Shown one piece after another: positions 39,647-51,450 of a stretch of 64,000 bases of DNA. The position numbers were made by a program, and so were the translations under genes. The stretch is from Pseudomonas sp. GD04019 (GTDB taxonomy: Bacteria > Pseudomonadota > Gammaproteobacteria > Pseudomonadales > Pseudomonadaceae): the NCBI RefSeq assembly GCF_029837695.1, contig NZ_JAOEEA010000004.1, positions 310,001-374,000 of the forward strand. Direction: 5' to 3'. Below the pieces are notes generated by a model. The model worked only from the letters and a program-made list of their open reading frames with translations, had not been told where the DNA came from and ran no database searches. Numbering within the stretch: the stretch's first letter is position 1; each line of letters begins with the position of its first letter.

Positions 39647-41302
39647 ATGACCAGTTTGCATGCCGACGAGGCGCTCCTCGCGCACTACCAGTTCAGTCAT
39701 GACCCCTTTGCTGCGCGGGTGCCGGGCTTCCGTTTCTATCCGGCCCAGCGCAAGCCGGTACTGGGGCAGCTGCACCATCTGGCGCGCTACAGCCAGTTAC
39801 TGCTGGTGGTGACCGGTCCGCATGGCAGTGGCAAGACATTGCTGCGCCAGGCGCTGGTCGCCAGCACCAACAAGCAGGCCGTGCAGTCGGTGGTCGTATC
39901 CGCGCGCGGCGCTGGCGATGTCGCCGGTGTGCTGCGCCAGGTCGCCCAGGGGCTGGGCATGCAGCAGACGGACGTGCGTAGCATCCTGGCTCAGGTGGCG
40001 CAGCTGGCGCTGACTGGGCAGGAGGTCTATTTGTTGGTGGATGATGCCGAGCAGCTGGCCGATGGCGCCCTCGACGCCTTGTTCACGCTAGCGGCGGGCA
40101 ATGCCGATGGTCGGCCACATGTCTTCCTGTTTGCCGAGAGCGACATCCTGCCGCGACTCGAGCTGATGGCCGATGGCGAAGAGCGTTTCCACGCGGTCGA
40201 GCTTCTGCCGTATAGCGAGGACGAGACCCGCGAATACCTGGCGCAGCGCCTCGATGGTGCGGGCCAGGGTATCGACCTGCTGAGCGACGATCAGATCAGC
40301 GACATTCACCTGAGCTCCGGCGGCTGGCCGGGTGCGATCAATCAGGCCGCGCGCGAGGTGCTGGTCGAGGCCATGCTGGCTAGCCGTAGTGCCAGTGCCG
40401 GCTCGTCCGGTGTCGGCTTGCCGAAGAAGCACCTGCTGGCATTGGCTGTGGTTGCCGTTGCGCTCGGGGCTGCCTGGTTGATGCAGGGGCGCACGGAAAG
40501 TACGCCGCCGATGGTCGCCGAGGCGCCAATCGAATTGCTGCCGCAGAGTGCTGCGCCCGTGGTTGCCGATGCGCAGCAGCCGGCGAGCGCGCCTGCGGCT
40601 CCGGCGCAGGCACCTGCTGCGGTGGAGTTCAACGGTGCCAGCCATCCGCTGCCGCTACCCTTGGTGGGTGAGGCGCAGCCGGTGATCCGTGAGCCACTGG
40701 CCCAGGCCTCCGGCATGGAAGATGACGAGGCGGGAGCTGCTGCCGGCCAGGAGGCGGTGCCGTCTGCGGTGCAGCCAACTCCGGTTGCCATTCCTGCTCC
40801 GGTCGTCGCTGCGCCTGTGGTGCCGACCGTGGCGAGCGCGCCGGTGGTGCCGCCAGTCGCTGCTGTTACCGCCAAGCCTGCGCCGGCTCCTGTTGTGGCT
40901 GCTCCGGTGGTTAAGCCTGCGCCGGCTGCCGCAGCCAAACCTACGCCAGCTCCCAAGCCCGCTGCTGCGCCAGTGGCCAAACCGGCCGCGGTGGCCAGTG
41001 CTGCTCCGGCTCCGGGTGGCGAGTGGTATGCCAGCCGTCCGTCAGGCAGTTACGCCTTGCAGATTCTCGGTACCCGATCCGAGAGCAGTGCCAAGGCGTT
41101 CGTCAGCAAGAATGGTGGCGAATACCGCTACTTCAAGAAGCTGCACCAGGGGCAGGCACTTTATGTGGTGACCTATGGGCAGTTTTCCAGTCGCGCAGCC
41201 GCCCAGGCGGCGGTCAAGTCGCTGCCGGCGGCGGTGCAGGCGGGTAAGCCCTGGCCGCGTAGCTTCGCCAGCATCCAGCAAGAGGCGGTGCGGGCCCGCT
41301 AG
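39647..41302 (+). CDS. DamX-like protein: ATPase plus SPOR domain
   Basis: The 551-residue protein has an N-terminal ExeA/AAA-type ATPase domain (Walker A GPHGSGKT near residue 60, Walker B VYLLVDDAEQ near 130), a single membrane helix (HLLALAVVAVALGAAWLM, about 265-282), a long Ala/Pro/Val linker and a C-terminal SPOR domain (YALQILGTRSESSAKAFV). It should sit in the inner membrane with the SPOR part on septal glycan and act in cell division. It follows aroB by 9 bp, as in the damX position of enterobacteria. Confidence 0.88.
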   Translation: MTSLHADEALLAHYQFSHDPFAARVPGFRFYPAQRKPVLGQLHHLARYSQLLLVVTGPHGSGKTLLRQALVASTNKQAVQSVVVSARGAGDVAGVLRQVAQGLGMQQTDVRSILAQVAQLALTGQEVYLLVDDAEQLADGALDALFTLAAGNADGRPHVFLFAESDILPRLELMADGEERFHAVELLPYSEDETREYLAQRLDGAGQGIDLLSDDQISDIHLSSGGWPGAINQAAREVLVEAMLASRSASAGSSGVGLPKKHLLALAVVAVALGAAWLMQGRTESTPPMVAEAPIELLPQSAAPVVADAQQPASAPAAPAQAPAAVEFNGASHPLPLPLVGEAQPVIREPLAQASGMEDDEAGAAAGQEAVPSAVQPTPVAIPAPVVAAPVVPTVASAPVVPPVAAVTAKPAPAPVVAAPVVKPAPAAAAKPTPAPKPAAAPVAKPAAVASAAPAPGGEWYASRPSGSYALQILGTRSESSAKAFVSKNGGEYRYFKKLHQGQALYVVTYGQFSSRAAAQAAVKSLPAAVQAGKPWPRSFASIQQEAVRAR

Positions 41303-41400
41303 TGGCCTGTGGATTGCCTCTCATTTGGTGACCGGCTGGTCCTAGCACGGGCCTCTGGTCGCCGCCTTTCTTCCAGGCGACAGAAGTTTTCATTTGGCCG

Positions 41401-41439
41401 TCACAAAAATTTGTGAGGGCCGGGGTCGCTATGTAAAAT
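41401..41439 (+). promoter_or_regulatory. Promoter with inverted repeat upstream of gltB
   Basis: TTGTGA (41411-41416) and TAAAAT (41434-41439) are spaced by 17 bp and lie 109 bp before gltB. The -35 is embedded in an inverted repeat TCACAAA-AA-TTTGTGA (41401-41416), which could be an operator. The remainder of the 245-bp gap (41303-41547) shows no gene. Confidence 0.5.
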
Positions 41440-41547
41440 GACCCCCCTTTGCCTGCGCCAAGCTGGGGCACAGCCCTGCGCGGAAGGCAGCTAGGTCGAT
41501 GAATTAGAAAGCAATTTGCCTCTCGAGGCAGCCTGGTGAGAGTGTCT

Positions 41548-44500
41548 ATGAAAGCAGGTCTATACCATCCTGATCAGTTCAAGGATAACTGCGGCTTCGG
41601 CTTGATCGCCCACATGCAGGGCGAGGCGAGCCATCACTTGCTGAATACTGCCATTGAAGCCCTGACCTGCATGACCCACCGCGGCGGCATCAACGCCGAC
41701 GGCAAGACCGGTGACGGTTGTGGTCTGTTGATTCAGAAGCCTGATCTGTTCCTGCGCGCCATCGCCAAGGAACAGTTCGGCAGCGAGCTGCCGCAGCAGT
41801 ACGCCGTGGGCATGGTGTTCTTCAATCAGAGCCCGGCCAAGGCCGAGGCCGCCCGCGCCAACATGAACCGTGAGATCGAGGCCGCCGGCCTGCAGCTGAT
41901 CGGCTGGCGCAAGGTGCCGGTGGATACCAGCGTGCTCGGCCGCCTGGCCCTGGAGCGTTTGCCGCAGATCGAGCAGGTGTTCATCGGCGGCGAAGGCCTG
42001 GACGACCAGCAGTTCGCCATCAAGCTGTTCAGCGCCCGTCGTCGTTCCTCGGTGGCCAACGCCGCCGACACCGATCACTACATCTGCAGCTTCTCGCCGA
42101 AGACCATCATCTATAAAGGCCTGATGATGCCGGCGGACCTGCAGCAGTTCTATCCGGACCTCGGTGACGAGCGCCTGCAGACCGCGATCTGCGTGTTCCA
42201 CCAGCGCTTCTCCACCAACACCCTGCCGAAATGGCCGCTGGCGCAGCCGTTCCGCTTCCTCGCCCACAACGGCGAGATCAACACCATCACCGGCAACCGC
42301 AACTGGGCCGTGGCCCGTCGCCTGAAGTTCGCCAACGAGCTGATTCCGGACCTGGAAGAGCTGGGCCCGCTGGTCAACCGCGTCGGCTCCGACTCCTCGA
42401 GCATGGACAACATGCTCGAGCTGATGGTTACCGGCGGCATCGATCTGTTCCGCGGCGTGCGCATGATCATTCCGCCAGCCTGGCAGAACATGGAGACCAT
42501 GGACGCCGACCTGCGCGCGTTCTACGAGTACAACTCCATGCACATGGAGCCGTGGGACGGCCCCGCCGGCGTGGTGATGACCGACGGTCGTCACGCCGTC
42601 TGCCTGCTCGACCGCAACGGCCTGCGTCCGGCACGCTGGGTCACCACCAAGAACGGCTATATCACCCTGGCGTCGGAAATCGGCGTGTGGGACTACAAGC
42701 CGGAAGATGTGATCGCCAAGGGCCGTGTCGGCCCGGGTCAGATCCTCGCGGTGGATACCGAGACCGGCCAGGTGCTGGACACCGATGCCATCGACAACCG
42801 CCTGAAGTCGCGTCACCCCTATAAGCAGTGGCTGCGTCAGAACGCCGTGCGCATCCAGGCCAAGCTGGACGACGACCATGGCGTGGCCAGCTACGACGCT
42901 GACCAGCTCAAGCAGTACATGAAGATGTTCCAGGTCACCTTCGAGGAGCGTGACCAGGTGCTGCGCCCGCTCGGCGAACAGGGCCAGGAAGCCGTGGGCT
43001 CGATGGGCGACGACACGCCGATGGCCGTGCTGTCGCAGCGCATCCGCTCGCCCTACGACTATTTCCGCCAGCAGTTCGCCCAGGTGACCAACCCGCCGAT
43101 CGACCCGCTGCGCGAGTCGATCGTCATGTCCCTGGAAATCTGCCTGGGCGCCGAGCGCAACATCTTCGAAGAGTCCCCGGCCCACGCCAGCCGCGTCATG
43201 CTGAGCAGCCCGGTGATCTCCCCGGCCAAGTGGCGCGCGCTGATGAGCCTGGAGACCCCGGGCTTCGAGCGTCATGTCATCGATCTCAACTACGATCCGG
43301 CCATCGGTCTGGAAGCCGCGGTGCGCAACATCGCCGATCAGGCCGAAGAAGCCGTGCGTGGTGGCAAGGTGTTGCTGGTCCTCACCGACCGCCACATCGC
43401 CCCGGGCAAACTGCCGGCGCATGCCGCACTGGCCACTGGCGCCGTGCACCATCGTCTGACTGAGAAGGGCCTGCGCTGCGACTGCAACATCCTGGTCGAG
43501 ACCGCCACCGCCCGCGACCCGCACCACTTCGCCGTGCTGGTGGGCTTTGGCGCCTCCGCCGTGTACCCGTTCCTGGCGTACGAAGTACTGGCCGACCTGA
43601 TCCGCACCGGTGAAGTGCTGGGCGACCTCTACGAGGTGTTCAAGTACTACCGCAAGGGCATCTCCAAGGGCCTGCTGAAGATCCTGTCGAAGATGGGTAT
43701 CTCCACTGTTGCGTCCTACCGTGGTGCCCAGCTGTTCGAGGCCGTCGGCCTGTCCGACGAAGTCACCGAGCTGTGCTTCCGTGGCGTTGCCAGCCGCATC
43801 CAGGGGGCGCGCTTCGTCGACATCGAGGCCGAGCAGAAGCTGCTGGCCAATGAGGCGTGGAACAACCGCAAGGCCATCCAGCAGGGCGGTCTGCTCAAGT
43901 TCGTCTACGGTGGCGAGTACCACGCCTACAACCCGGACGTGGTCAACACCCTGCAGGCCGCCGTGCAGCAGGGTAGCTACGAGAAGTACCAGGAGTACGC
44001 CGCGCTGGTGGACAACCGCCCGGTGTCGATGATCCGCGACCTGCTGCAGCTCAAGCTGGCCGACCAGCCGCTGCCGCTGGACCAGGTCGAGTCGCTGAGC
44101 GACGTGCTCAAGCGCTTCGACTCCGCCGGTATCTCCCTCGGCGCCCTGTCGCCGGAAGCCCATGAGGCCATTGCCGAGGCGATGAACCGTCTGGGCGCGC
44201 GCTCCAACTCCGGCGAGGGCGGCGAAGACCCGGCCCGCTACGGCACCGTGCGCAGCTCCAAGATCAAGCAGGTGGCCACCGGCCGCTTCGGTGTGACCCC
44301 GGAATACCTGGTCAACGCCGAAGTGCTGCAGATCAAGGTGGCCCAGGGCGCCAAGCCCGGCGAGGGCGGCCAGCTGCCCGGCGGCAAGGTCAACGGCCTG
44401 ATCGCGCGTCTGCGTTACGCCGTGCCCGGCGTGACCCTGATCTCGCCGCCGCCGCACCATGACATCTATTCCATCGAAGACCTGTCGCAGCTGATCTTTG

Positions 44501-45993
44501 ACCTCAAGCAGGTCAACCCGGCCGCGCTGGTCTCGGTCAAGCTGGTGGCGGAAGCCGGTGTCGGCACCATCGCCGCCGGCGTGGCCAAGGCCTATGCCGA
44601 CCTGATCACCATCTCCGGCTACGACGGCGGCACCGGCGCATCGCCCCTGACCTCCATCAAGTACGCCGGCTCGCCGTGGGAACTCGGCCTGGCCGAAACC
44701 CACCAGACCCTGCGCGGCAACGACCTGCGCGGCAAGGTCCGCGTGCAGACCGACGGTGGCCTGAAGACTGGCCTCGACGTGATCAAGGCCGCCATCCTCG
44801 GCGCCGAGAGCTTCGGCTTCGGTACCGGCCCGATGGTCGCCCTGGGCTGCAAGTACCTGCGCATCTGCCACCTGAACAACTGCGCCACCGGCGTGGCCAC
44901 CCAGAACGACAAGCTGCGCAAGGACCACTTCATCGGCACCGTCGAAATGGTGATGAACTACTTCACCTATGTCGCCGAGGACACCCGCCAGTGGCTGGCC
45001 AAGCTGGGCGTGCGCAGCCTCGGCGAGCTGATCGGCCGTACCGATCTGCTCAACGTGCTGCCGGGCCAGACCGACAAGCAGGGCAACCTGGATCTGACCC
45101 CGCTGCTCGGCAGCGACCATATCCCGGCCGACAAGCCGCAGTTCTGCGAAGTCGAGAAGAACCCGCCGTTCGACCAGGGCCTGCTGGCCGAGAAGATGGT
45201 CGAGCTGGCCCAGGCCGCCATCGCCGGCAAGACCGGCGGCGAGTACGAGCTGGACATCTGCAACTGCGACCGCTCCATCGGTGCCCGTGTCTCCGGCGAA
45301 ATCGCCAAGCAGCACGGCAACCAGGGCATGAAGGACGCGCCGATCACCTTCCGCTTCAAGGGCACCGCGGGCCAGAGCTTCGGCGTGTGGAACGCCGGTG
45401 GTCTGCACCTGCGCCTGGAAGGCGACGCCAACGACTACGTCGGCAAGGGCATGACCGGCGGCAAGCTGGTGATCACCCCGCCGGCCGGCAGCCCGTTCAA
45501 GACCCAGGAGTCGGCCATCGTCGGCAACACCTGCCTGTACGGTGCCACCGGCGGCAAGCTGTTCGCCGCCGGCACCGCCGGTGAGCGTTTCGCCGTGCGT
45601 AACTCCGGCGCCCACGCCGTGGTGGAAGGCACTGGCGACCACTGCTGCGAGTACATGACCGGCGGTTTCGTCTGTGTACTGGGCAAGACCGGCGTCAACT
45701 TCGGCTCGGGCATGACCGGCGGCTTCGCCTACGTGCTCGACCTGGACAACGGCTTCGTCGACCGCGTCAACCACGAGCTGGTGGAGATCCAGCGCATCAG
45801 CAACGAGGCCATGGAGGCTTACCGTAGCCACCTGCGCGGCGTGCTGAGCGAATACGTGGCGGAAACTTCCAGTCCCTGGGGCACTCACCTGCTCGAGAAC
45901 CTGGAGGATTACCTGCGCAAATTCTGGCTGGTCAAGCCGAAGGCCGCGAGCCTCGGTTCGCTGCTCTCCAGCACCCGTGCCAATCCGCAATAA
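41548..45993 (+). CDS. gltB: Glutamate synthase large subunit
   Basis: The 1481-residue product carries the class II glutamine amidotransferase domain; its catalytic Cys is in [10 protein letters not shown] near residue 15, exposed after propeptide removal. A central domain and an FMN-binding synthase domain follow, with the 3Fe-4S cysteines in [15 protein letters not shown], and then the C-terminal glycine-rich beta-helix. It makes two glutamates from glutamine and 2-oxoglutarate. The ATG at 41548 (MKAGLYHPD) fits the family; an in-frame GTG lies 12 bp upstream. Confidence 0.98.
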   Translation: MKAGLYHPDQFKDNCGFGLIAHMQGEASHHLLNTAIEALTCMTHRGGINADGKTGDGCGLLIQKPDLFLRAIAKEQFGSELPQQYAVGMVFFNQSPAKAEAARANMNREIEAAGLQLIGWRKVPVDTSVLGRLALERLPQIEQVFIGGEGLDDQQFAIKLFSARRRSSVANAADTDHYICSFSPKTIIYKGLMMPADLQQFYPDLGDERLQTAICVFHQRFSTNTLPKWPLAQPFRFLAHNGEINTITGNRNWAVARRLKFANELIPDLEELGPLVNRVGSDSSSMDNMLELMVTGGIDLFRGVRMIIPPAWQNMETMDADLRAFYEYNSMHMEPWDGPAGVVMTDGRHAVCLLDRNGLRPARWVTTKNGYITLASEIGVWDYKPEDVIAKGRVGPGQILAVDTETGQVLDTDAIDNRLKSRHPYKQWLRQNAVRIQAKLDDDHGVASYDADQLKQYMKMFQVTFEERDQVLRPLGEQGQEAVGSMGDDTPMAVLSQRIRSPYDYFRQQFAQVTNPPIDPLRESIVMSLEICLGAERNIFEESPAHASRVMLSSPVISPAKWRALMSLETPGFERHVIDLNYDPAIGLEAAVRNIADQAEEAVRGGKVLLVLTDRHIAPGKLPAHAALATGAVHHRLTEKGLRCDCNILVETATARDPHHFAVLVGFGASAVYPFLAYEVLADLIRTGEVLGDLYEVFKYYRKGISKGLLKILSKMGISTVASYRGAQLFEAVGLSDEVTELCFRGVASRIQGARFVDIEAEQKLLANEAWNNRKAIQQGGLLKFVYGGEYHAYNPDVVNTLQAAVQQGSYEKYQEYAALVDNRPVSMIRDLLQLKLADQPLPLDQVESLSDVLKRFDSAGISLGALSPEAHEAIAEAMNRLGARSNSGEGGEDPARYGTVRSSKIKQVATGRFGVTPEYLVNAEVLQIKVAQGAKPGEGGQLPGGKVNGLIARLRYAVPGVTLISPPPHHDIYSIEDLSQLIFDLKQVNPAALVSVKLVAEAGVGTIAAGVAKAYADLITISGYDGGTGASPLTSIKYAGSPWELGLAETHQTLRGNDLRGKVRVQTDGGLKTGLDVIKAAILGAESFGFGTGPMVALGCKYLRICHLNNCATGVATQNDKLRKDHFIGTVEMVMNYFTYVAEDTRQWLAKLGVRSLGELIGRTDLLNVLPGQTDKQGNLDLTPLLGSDHIPADKPQFCEVEKNPPFDQGLLAEKMVELAQAAIAGKTGGEYELDICNCDRSIGARVSGEIAKQHGNQGMKDAPITFRFKGTAGQSFGVWNAGGLHLRLEGDANDYVGKGMTGGKLVITPPAGSPFKTQESAIVGNTCLYGATGGKLFAAGTAGERFAVRNSGAHAVVEGTGDHCCEYMTGGFVCVLGKTGVNFGSGMTGGFAYVLDLDNGFVDRVNHELVEIQRISNEAMEAYRSHLRGVLSEYVAETSSPWGTHLLENLEDYLRKFWLVKPKAASLGSLLSSTRANPQ

Positions 45994-46016
45994 CAGCGCC
46001 TGAAGTGGTTTGATGA

Positions 46017-47444
<1,428 letters not shown>

Positions 47445-47476
47445 CGATTCGCGTCGCGGCATATCGTCGCGATAGA

Positions 47477-47511
47477 CAAAAGGCACGGCACTCGCCGTGC
47501 CTTTTGTTTTT
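47477..47511 (+). terminator. Intrinsic terminator after gltD
   Basis: caaaaggcacggc (47477-47489) pairs perfectly over 13 bases with gccgtgccttttg (47494-47506), with a 4-base loop followed by a run of T. It begins 33 bp after the gltD stop. The 220-bp gap to hemE otherwise shows no gene. Confidence 0.92.
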
Positions 47512-47664
47512 GGGTCTGCGAAAATGCCCGCACTTTTTCTGTGCCACGGCGCGCGGCGCACCTGCGATCCAGGAGCCCGCCTGGAGGAGGGGGACGCCGC
47601 TGGCCGACTCCCGCACAATCCCCCGCCGTTCAGTTTCCCTGCCGTATTTCCAGGAACCCTGCCG

Positions 47665-48738
47665 ATGTCCTCCGCCCTGAAGAACGACCGTTTCCTGCGC
47701 GCCCTGCTCAAGCAACCCGTCGACGTCACGCCCGTGTGGATGATGCGTCAGGCTGGCCGTTATCTGCCGGAGTACCGCGCCACCCGGACCCGCGCCGGTG
47801 ACTTCGTCAGCCTGATGAAGAACCCCGAGCTGGCCTGCGAGGTCACCATCCAGCCGCTGGACCGCTACCCGCAGCTGGATGCGGCGATCCTGTTCTCCGA
47901 TATCCTCACCATCCCCGACGCCATGGGCCAGGGCCTGTACTTCGAGACCGGCGAAGGTCCGCGCTTCAAGAAAGTCATCGGCTCCATGGCCGATATCGAG
48001 GCCCTGCCGATCCCTGATCCGGAAAAGGACCTGGGCTACGTGATGGATGCCGTGCGCAATATCCGTCGCGAGCTGAACGGCCGTGTGCCGCTGATCGGCT
48101 TCTCCGGCAGCCCCTGGACCCTGGCCACCTACATGGTCGAGGGCGGTTCCAGCCGCGACTTCCGCAAGTCCAAGGCGGTGCTCTACGACAACCCGCAGGC
48201 CATGCACGCGCTGCTCGACAAGCTGGCGCAGTCGATCATCGCCTACCTCAACGGGCAGATTCGCGCCGGCGCCCAGGCCGTGCAGATCTTCGACTCCTGG
48301 GGCGGCGCGCTGTCTGCCGCGGCCTACCAGGAATTCTCCCTGCGCTACATGCAGCAGATCGTCGACGGCCTGATCCGCGAACACGATGGTCGTCGCGTAC
48401 CGGTGATCCTGTTCACCAAGGGCGGCGGCCTGTGGCTGGAGTCCATGGCCGAGACCGGCGCCGAGGCCCTGGGTCTGGACTGGACCTGCGATATCGGCAG
48501 CGCCCGTGCCCGCGTCGGCAGCAAGGTGGCCCTGCAGGGCAACATGGACCCCGCCGTGCTCTACGCGAAACCCGAGGCCATTCGCGCTGAGGTGGCGCGC
48601 ATCCTGGCCAGCTTCGGCCAGGGCAGCGGCCAGGTATTCAACCTCGGCCACGGCATCACCCCGGAAGTCGATCCTGAGCATGCCAAGGCCTTCTTCGAGG
48701 CGGTGCACGAGCTCTCGGCGCAATACCACCAGCAGTAA
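47665..48738 (+). CDS. hemE: Uroporphyrinogen decarboxylase
   Basis: The 357-residue product has the signature [13 protein letters not shown] near the N-terminus with substrate-binding Arg residues, [12 protein letters not shown] with the catalytic Asp, and [13 protein letters not shown]. It removes four carboxyl groups from uroporphyrinogen III in heme synthesis. The ATG at 47665 gives the expected N-terminus. It is the last core gene before the accessory region. Confidence 0.97.
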   Translation: MSSALKNDRFLRALLKQPVDVTPVWMMRQAGRYLPEYRATRTRAGDFVSLMKNPELACEVTIQPLDRYPQLDAAILFSDILTIPDAMGQGLYFETGEGPRFKKVIGSMADIEALPIPDPEKDLGYVMDAVRNIRRELNGRVPLIGFSGSPWTLATYMVEGGSSRDFRKSKAVLYDNPQAMHALLDKLAQSIIAYLNGQIRAGAQAVQIFDSWGGALSAAAYQEFSLRYMQQIVDGLIREHDGRRVPVILFTKGGGLWLESMAETGAEALGLDWTCDIGSARARVGSKVALQGNMDPAVLYAKPEAIRAEVARILASFGQGSGQVFNLGHGITPEVDPEHAKAFFEAVHELSAQYHQQ

Positions 48739-48740
48739 CG

Positions 48741-48770
48741 ACAAGGGCCGCAAATGCGGCCCTTGTTCTT
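48741..48770. terminator. Terminator between hemE and the small envelope genes
   Basis: acaagggccgca (48741-48752) pairs perfectly over 12 bases with tgcggcccttgt (48755-48766), then TCTTT. It lies 3 bp after the hemE stop and 18 bp beyond the stop of the converging lipoprotein gene. Confidence 0.85.
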
Positions 48771-48783
48771 TCTGTGCATAGCC

Positions 48784-49236
48784 TTATTCGCGAGCAGAGC
48801 TCGCTCCTACGGGAGTGCCGGCCAGCAACTGGTCGATCACTGGGGTCATCTTGGTTTCCGTGCTCTGATACTTCTTGACCGCCAGCAGGCCGCGGCCACG
48901 GAAGCGGTAGTAGGCACTGGCCAACTGACGCCCGTCGGCATCGCGGATGCGCAGCTCGGCCAGCGACAGATAGGTGACCACCGACCAGGAGCGCCGCGCC
49001 GTATAGCTGAGCACCTGCGGGCAGCCGCTGGCGGGAATCTGCTTGTACAGACGGGTGTCGATGCCGTGACGAGCGAAGCCGCGCTGCAAGGTGCCAAGGA
49101 AGTCGTCCACCTGCACTTCGGGGTTCTCTTCGATGCACACCGAGGCGAGCGGCGTCTTCAGCGGCTCGACGGGGATGGTGGTGCAGGCGCCGGTGAGGGC
49201 GATGAGCGGCAGCAGCAGGCACAGGCGCAGCGACAT
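48784..49236 (-). CDS. Small outer-membrane-type lipoprotein
   Basis: The 150-residue product begins with a lipoprotein signal and lipobox LTGAC. It has Cys residues in SVCIEENPEVQVDDFLGTL and SGCPQVLSYTARRSW, suggesting a disulfide. The family resembles the Sbal_3080-type lipoproteins, whose function is not known. A GAGGAT ribosome-binding site supports the start. Its last eight codons (VGASSARE) lie in a REP-like repeat. It follows the polyene operon on the same strand. Confidence 0.75.
   Translation of the reverse strand: MSLRLCLLLPLIALTGACTTIPVEPLKTPLASVCIEENPEVQVDDFLGTLQRGFARHGIDTRLYKQIPASGCPQVLSYTARRSWSVVTYLSLAELRIRDADGRQLASAYYRFRGRGLLAVKKYQSTETKMTPVIDQLLAGTPVGASSARE
48787..48810 (-). 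repeat. REP-like palindrome at the lipoprotein 3' end
   Basis: Read on the minus strand the sequence is GTAGGAGCGAGCTCTGCTCGCGAA, a form of the abundant Pseudomonas repetitive extragenic palindrome. Here it overlaps the end of an open reading frame and supplies the last residues before the TAA stop. Confidence 0.65.
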
Positions 49237-49327
49237 GCGGTGATCCTCGAAAGGGCCGCATTTGCATTGCGGATGCGCCCGGAATGGGAGCCAGCCGCAG
49301 AGGTGCGGCCGGCAGGGGTATTGCCTG

Positions 49328-49771
49328 TTACTTGACGTTGGCCAAGTCGGCCTTCAGGGCTACACCAGCCATGATGGCGCCAGCGTGGCACTCGTACTTC
49401 TGGGTGTCGGAATAGACCACGTTCTTGTAGTTGCTGACGATGTTGACCACGGCGTTGGCGCCGGCCTGCTTGGCAGCGTTCTGCATGCGGATCAGGGCGG
49501 ACTGCAGGGCCCAGGAGCAGGCGCCTTCGTCGGACTTGTTGAAGGCGTTGGTCTTCTGGCTGGTGGTGACGCCGGATTTGACCACGCTGACGGTGCCGGC
49601 CGGCTTGGTGCCTGCCAGGTGGAACTTCACGCTGCCATCCAGGCGCCCGGCGTTCAGGGCTTCCTGCACGGCCTGCTCGAACGGCAGGAAGTGGGTGGTG
49701 TCACGTGCCTGGCTAATGCCCGGAATAACAGCGAAGAGCAGGGCGGCCAGGGTCCAGTTTTTCAGTTTCAT
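49328..49771 (-). CDS. Secreted small protein of unknown function
   Basis: This 147-residue protein has a cleavable signal peptide (LAALLFAVIPGISQA) and a domain with RMQNAAKQAGANAVVNIVSNYKN, a pattern shared with the YbjQ/heavy-metal-binding-like family that pipelines often mislabel as an excinuclease subunit. It contains Cys in GACSWAL and YECHAG. It is probably periplasmic. An AAGGAGAC ribosome-binding site precedes the ATG. It lies 21 bp after the lipoprotein gene at 49793. Confidence 0.7.
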   Translation of the reverse strand: MKLKNWTLAALLFAVIPGISQARDTTHFLPFEQAVQEALNAGRLDGSVKFHLAGTKPAGTVSVVKSGVTTSQKTNAFNKSDEGACSWALQSALIRMQNAAKQAGANAVVNIVSNYKNVVYSDTQKYECHAGAIMAGVALKADLANVK

Positions 49772-49792
49772 GGTCGTCTCCTTGACGAAAGG

Positions 49793-50191
49793 TCACGGGG
49801 TGGGGGAGAGGTTGAGCTGGTGTTCGATCTCTAGCTTGAGGTATTTCACCCAGCGATTGTAGGTGCGATGGATCTTGCCGTTCTTGTACTCCAGACCCTG
49901 GCTGTCGCGATAGCGGATAAAGATGTCGCGCGGGTTGTAGTCGATGGTGATGGCCGCCTGATGGCGTTCGCGCACCAGGATATCGGCCTGCACGCGGCCC
50001 GGCTGGACCTGGCCGACATGCCAGCGATAGGTGCTCAGGGCGCTGAGGATGGCCTGTTCGATCTGCGGACCGCTGATGGCCGAGCCCGGCGGCAGCTCGA
50101 TGGTGGGGGTGTCGACGGGTTGCTGCGTGCTGCAGGCGGCCAGGCCCGAGACGATCAGGCCGAGCAGGAGGGTGCGAAGTAGTGCGGGCAT
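49793..50191 (-). CDS. Small lipoprotein downstream of polyene ketosynthase
   Basis: The 132-residue product has a lipoprotein signal ending VSGLAAC and a compact domain (IEQAILSALSTYRWHVGQVQPGRVQADILVR, then ITIDYNPRDIFIRYRDSQGLEYKNG). No established function is known to me. An AAGGAAG ribosome-binding site supports the start at 50191. It begins 23 bp after the end of the ketosynthase gene and is probably the first of three envelope genes at the operon tail. Confidence 0.75.
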   Translation of the reverse strand: MPALLRTLLLGLIVSGLAACSTQQPVDTPTIELPPGSAISGPQIEQAILSALSTYRWHVGQVQPGRVQADILVRERHQAAITIDYNPRDIFIRYRDSQGLEYKNGKIHRTYNRWVKYLKLEIEHQLNLSPTP

Positions 50192-50214
50192 AGGGGACTT
50201 CCTTGTATTTGCGC

Positions 50215-51450
50215 TCAGTTCCAGCGCTTGAAGATCAGCGAGGTATTCACCCCGCCGAAGGCGAAGTTGTTGTTCATCACGTACTGGTGGCTCATCTGGC
50301 GGAACTCGCCGCGCAGGTAGTCCAGCTCGCCGCACTCCGGGTCGACATTGTCCAGATTCAGCGTGTGCACGTAGCTGTCCGAGTTCATCATTTCGATGCT
50401 GAACCAGGACTCCAGCGCGCCGCAGGCGCCCAGGGTGTGGCCGAAGAAGCTCTTCTGCGAGCTGATCGGCATGCGCGGGCCGAACAGGCTACTGGTGGCC
50501 AGGCTCTCGGCCACATCGCCCTGGGCGGTGGCGGTGCCGTGGCCGTTGACGTAGCCGATGGCCGCGGGTTCCAGCCCGGCATCTTCCAGGGCCAACTCCA
50601 TGGCGCCGCGCATGGTCGCCTGCTCCGGCTTGGTGGCGTGGATGCCGTCGGAGTTGCAACCGAAGCCAACGATCTCGGCATGGATGGTCGCGCCGCGCGC
50701 CAGTGCGTGCTCCAGCTCCTCCAGCACCAGGATGCCGGCGCCTTCGCCGATCACCAGGCCGTCGCGGCCGGCGTCGTAGGGGCGTGGCGACAGGTGCGGG
50801 GTATCGTTCTTCAGGCTGGTGGCGTAGAGCGCGTCGAACACCATGGCCTCGGTCGGGCACAGTTCCTCGGCGCCGCCGGCCAGCATCATCTTCAGGCGGC
50901 CGAACTTGATTGCCTCATAGGCGTAGCCAATGCCCTGGCTGCCGCTGGTGCAGGCACTGGACGTCGGGATCAGGCGACCCTTGAGGCCGAAGAAGATGCT
51001 GATATTGGCGGCCGTGGTGTGCGGCATCATGCGGATATAGGAGTTGGCGTTAAGGCCGTCCGCGACGGAATTCAGCAGCATATTGCCGAACGCCTTGATC
51101 TCGTCGGTGCTGCCGGTGGACGAGCCGCAGGCCACGCCCATGCGCCCGTCCTGGATGCGCTCGTCGCCGAGCAGGCCGGCGTGCTCCAGGGCGCGCTCGG
51201 CGGCGTATACCGCCAGCTTGGACACCCGACCCATGCTGCGGGTCTGCTTGCGCGACCAGTGCTTGGGCTGGACGAAATCGTCCACCGGACCGCCCAGGCG
51301 GGTGTTCAGCTCGGTGAAGCGATCCCACTCGTCCATGCGGCGTATGCCGCTGCGGCCTTCCTTGAAGGCGGCCGAGATGCTCGGCCAGTCGCTGCCCAGC
51401 GAGGTGATACCGGCCATGCCGGTGACGACCACACGTTTGAAATTAGCCAT
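50215..51450 (-). CDS. Beta-ketoacyl-ACP synthase, ApeR-like
   Basis: This 411-residue ketosynthase has the full Cys-His-His triad: Cys167 in TSSACTSG, His in NGHGTATAQGD and His in FFGHTLGACG. It is thus predicted active in chain elongation by decarboxylative condensation on a carrier protein. By position (last of the KS-DH-KR-KS set) it corresponds to ApeR of aryl-polyene clusters. The start overlaps the ketoreductase stop by one base (TGATG). It is the final biosynthetic gene of the operon. Confidence 0.9.
   Translation of the reverse strand: MANFKRVVVTGMAGITSLGSDWPSISAAFKEGRSGIRRMDEWDRFTELNTRLGGPVDDFVQPKHWSRKQTRSMGRVSKLAVYAAERALEHAGLLGDERIQDGRMGVACGSSTGSTDEIKAFGNMLLNSVADGLNANSYIRMMPHTTAANISIFFGLKGRLIPTSSACTSGSQGIGYAYEAIKFGRLKMMLAGGAEELCPTEAMVFDALYATSLKNDTPHLSPRPYDAGRDGLVIGEGAGILVLEELEHALARGATIHAEIVGFGCNSDGIHATKPEQATMRGAMELALEDAGLEPAAIGYVNGHGTATAQGDVAESLATSSLFGPRMPISSQKSFFGHTLGACGALESWFSIEMMNSDSYVHTLNLDNVDPECGELDYLRGEFRQMSHQYVMNNNFAFGGVNTSLIFKRWN

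Noticed and set aside
41560..45990. A 1476-codon open frame antisense to gltB
   Set aside because: It mirrors gltB almost exactly; high third-position GC removes stop codons from the opposite strand. The translation is low-complexity Val/Gly/His/Gln sequence with no recognisable domain.
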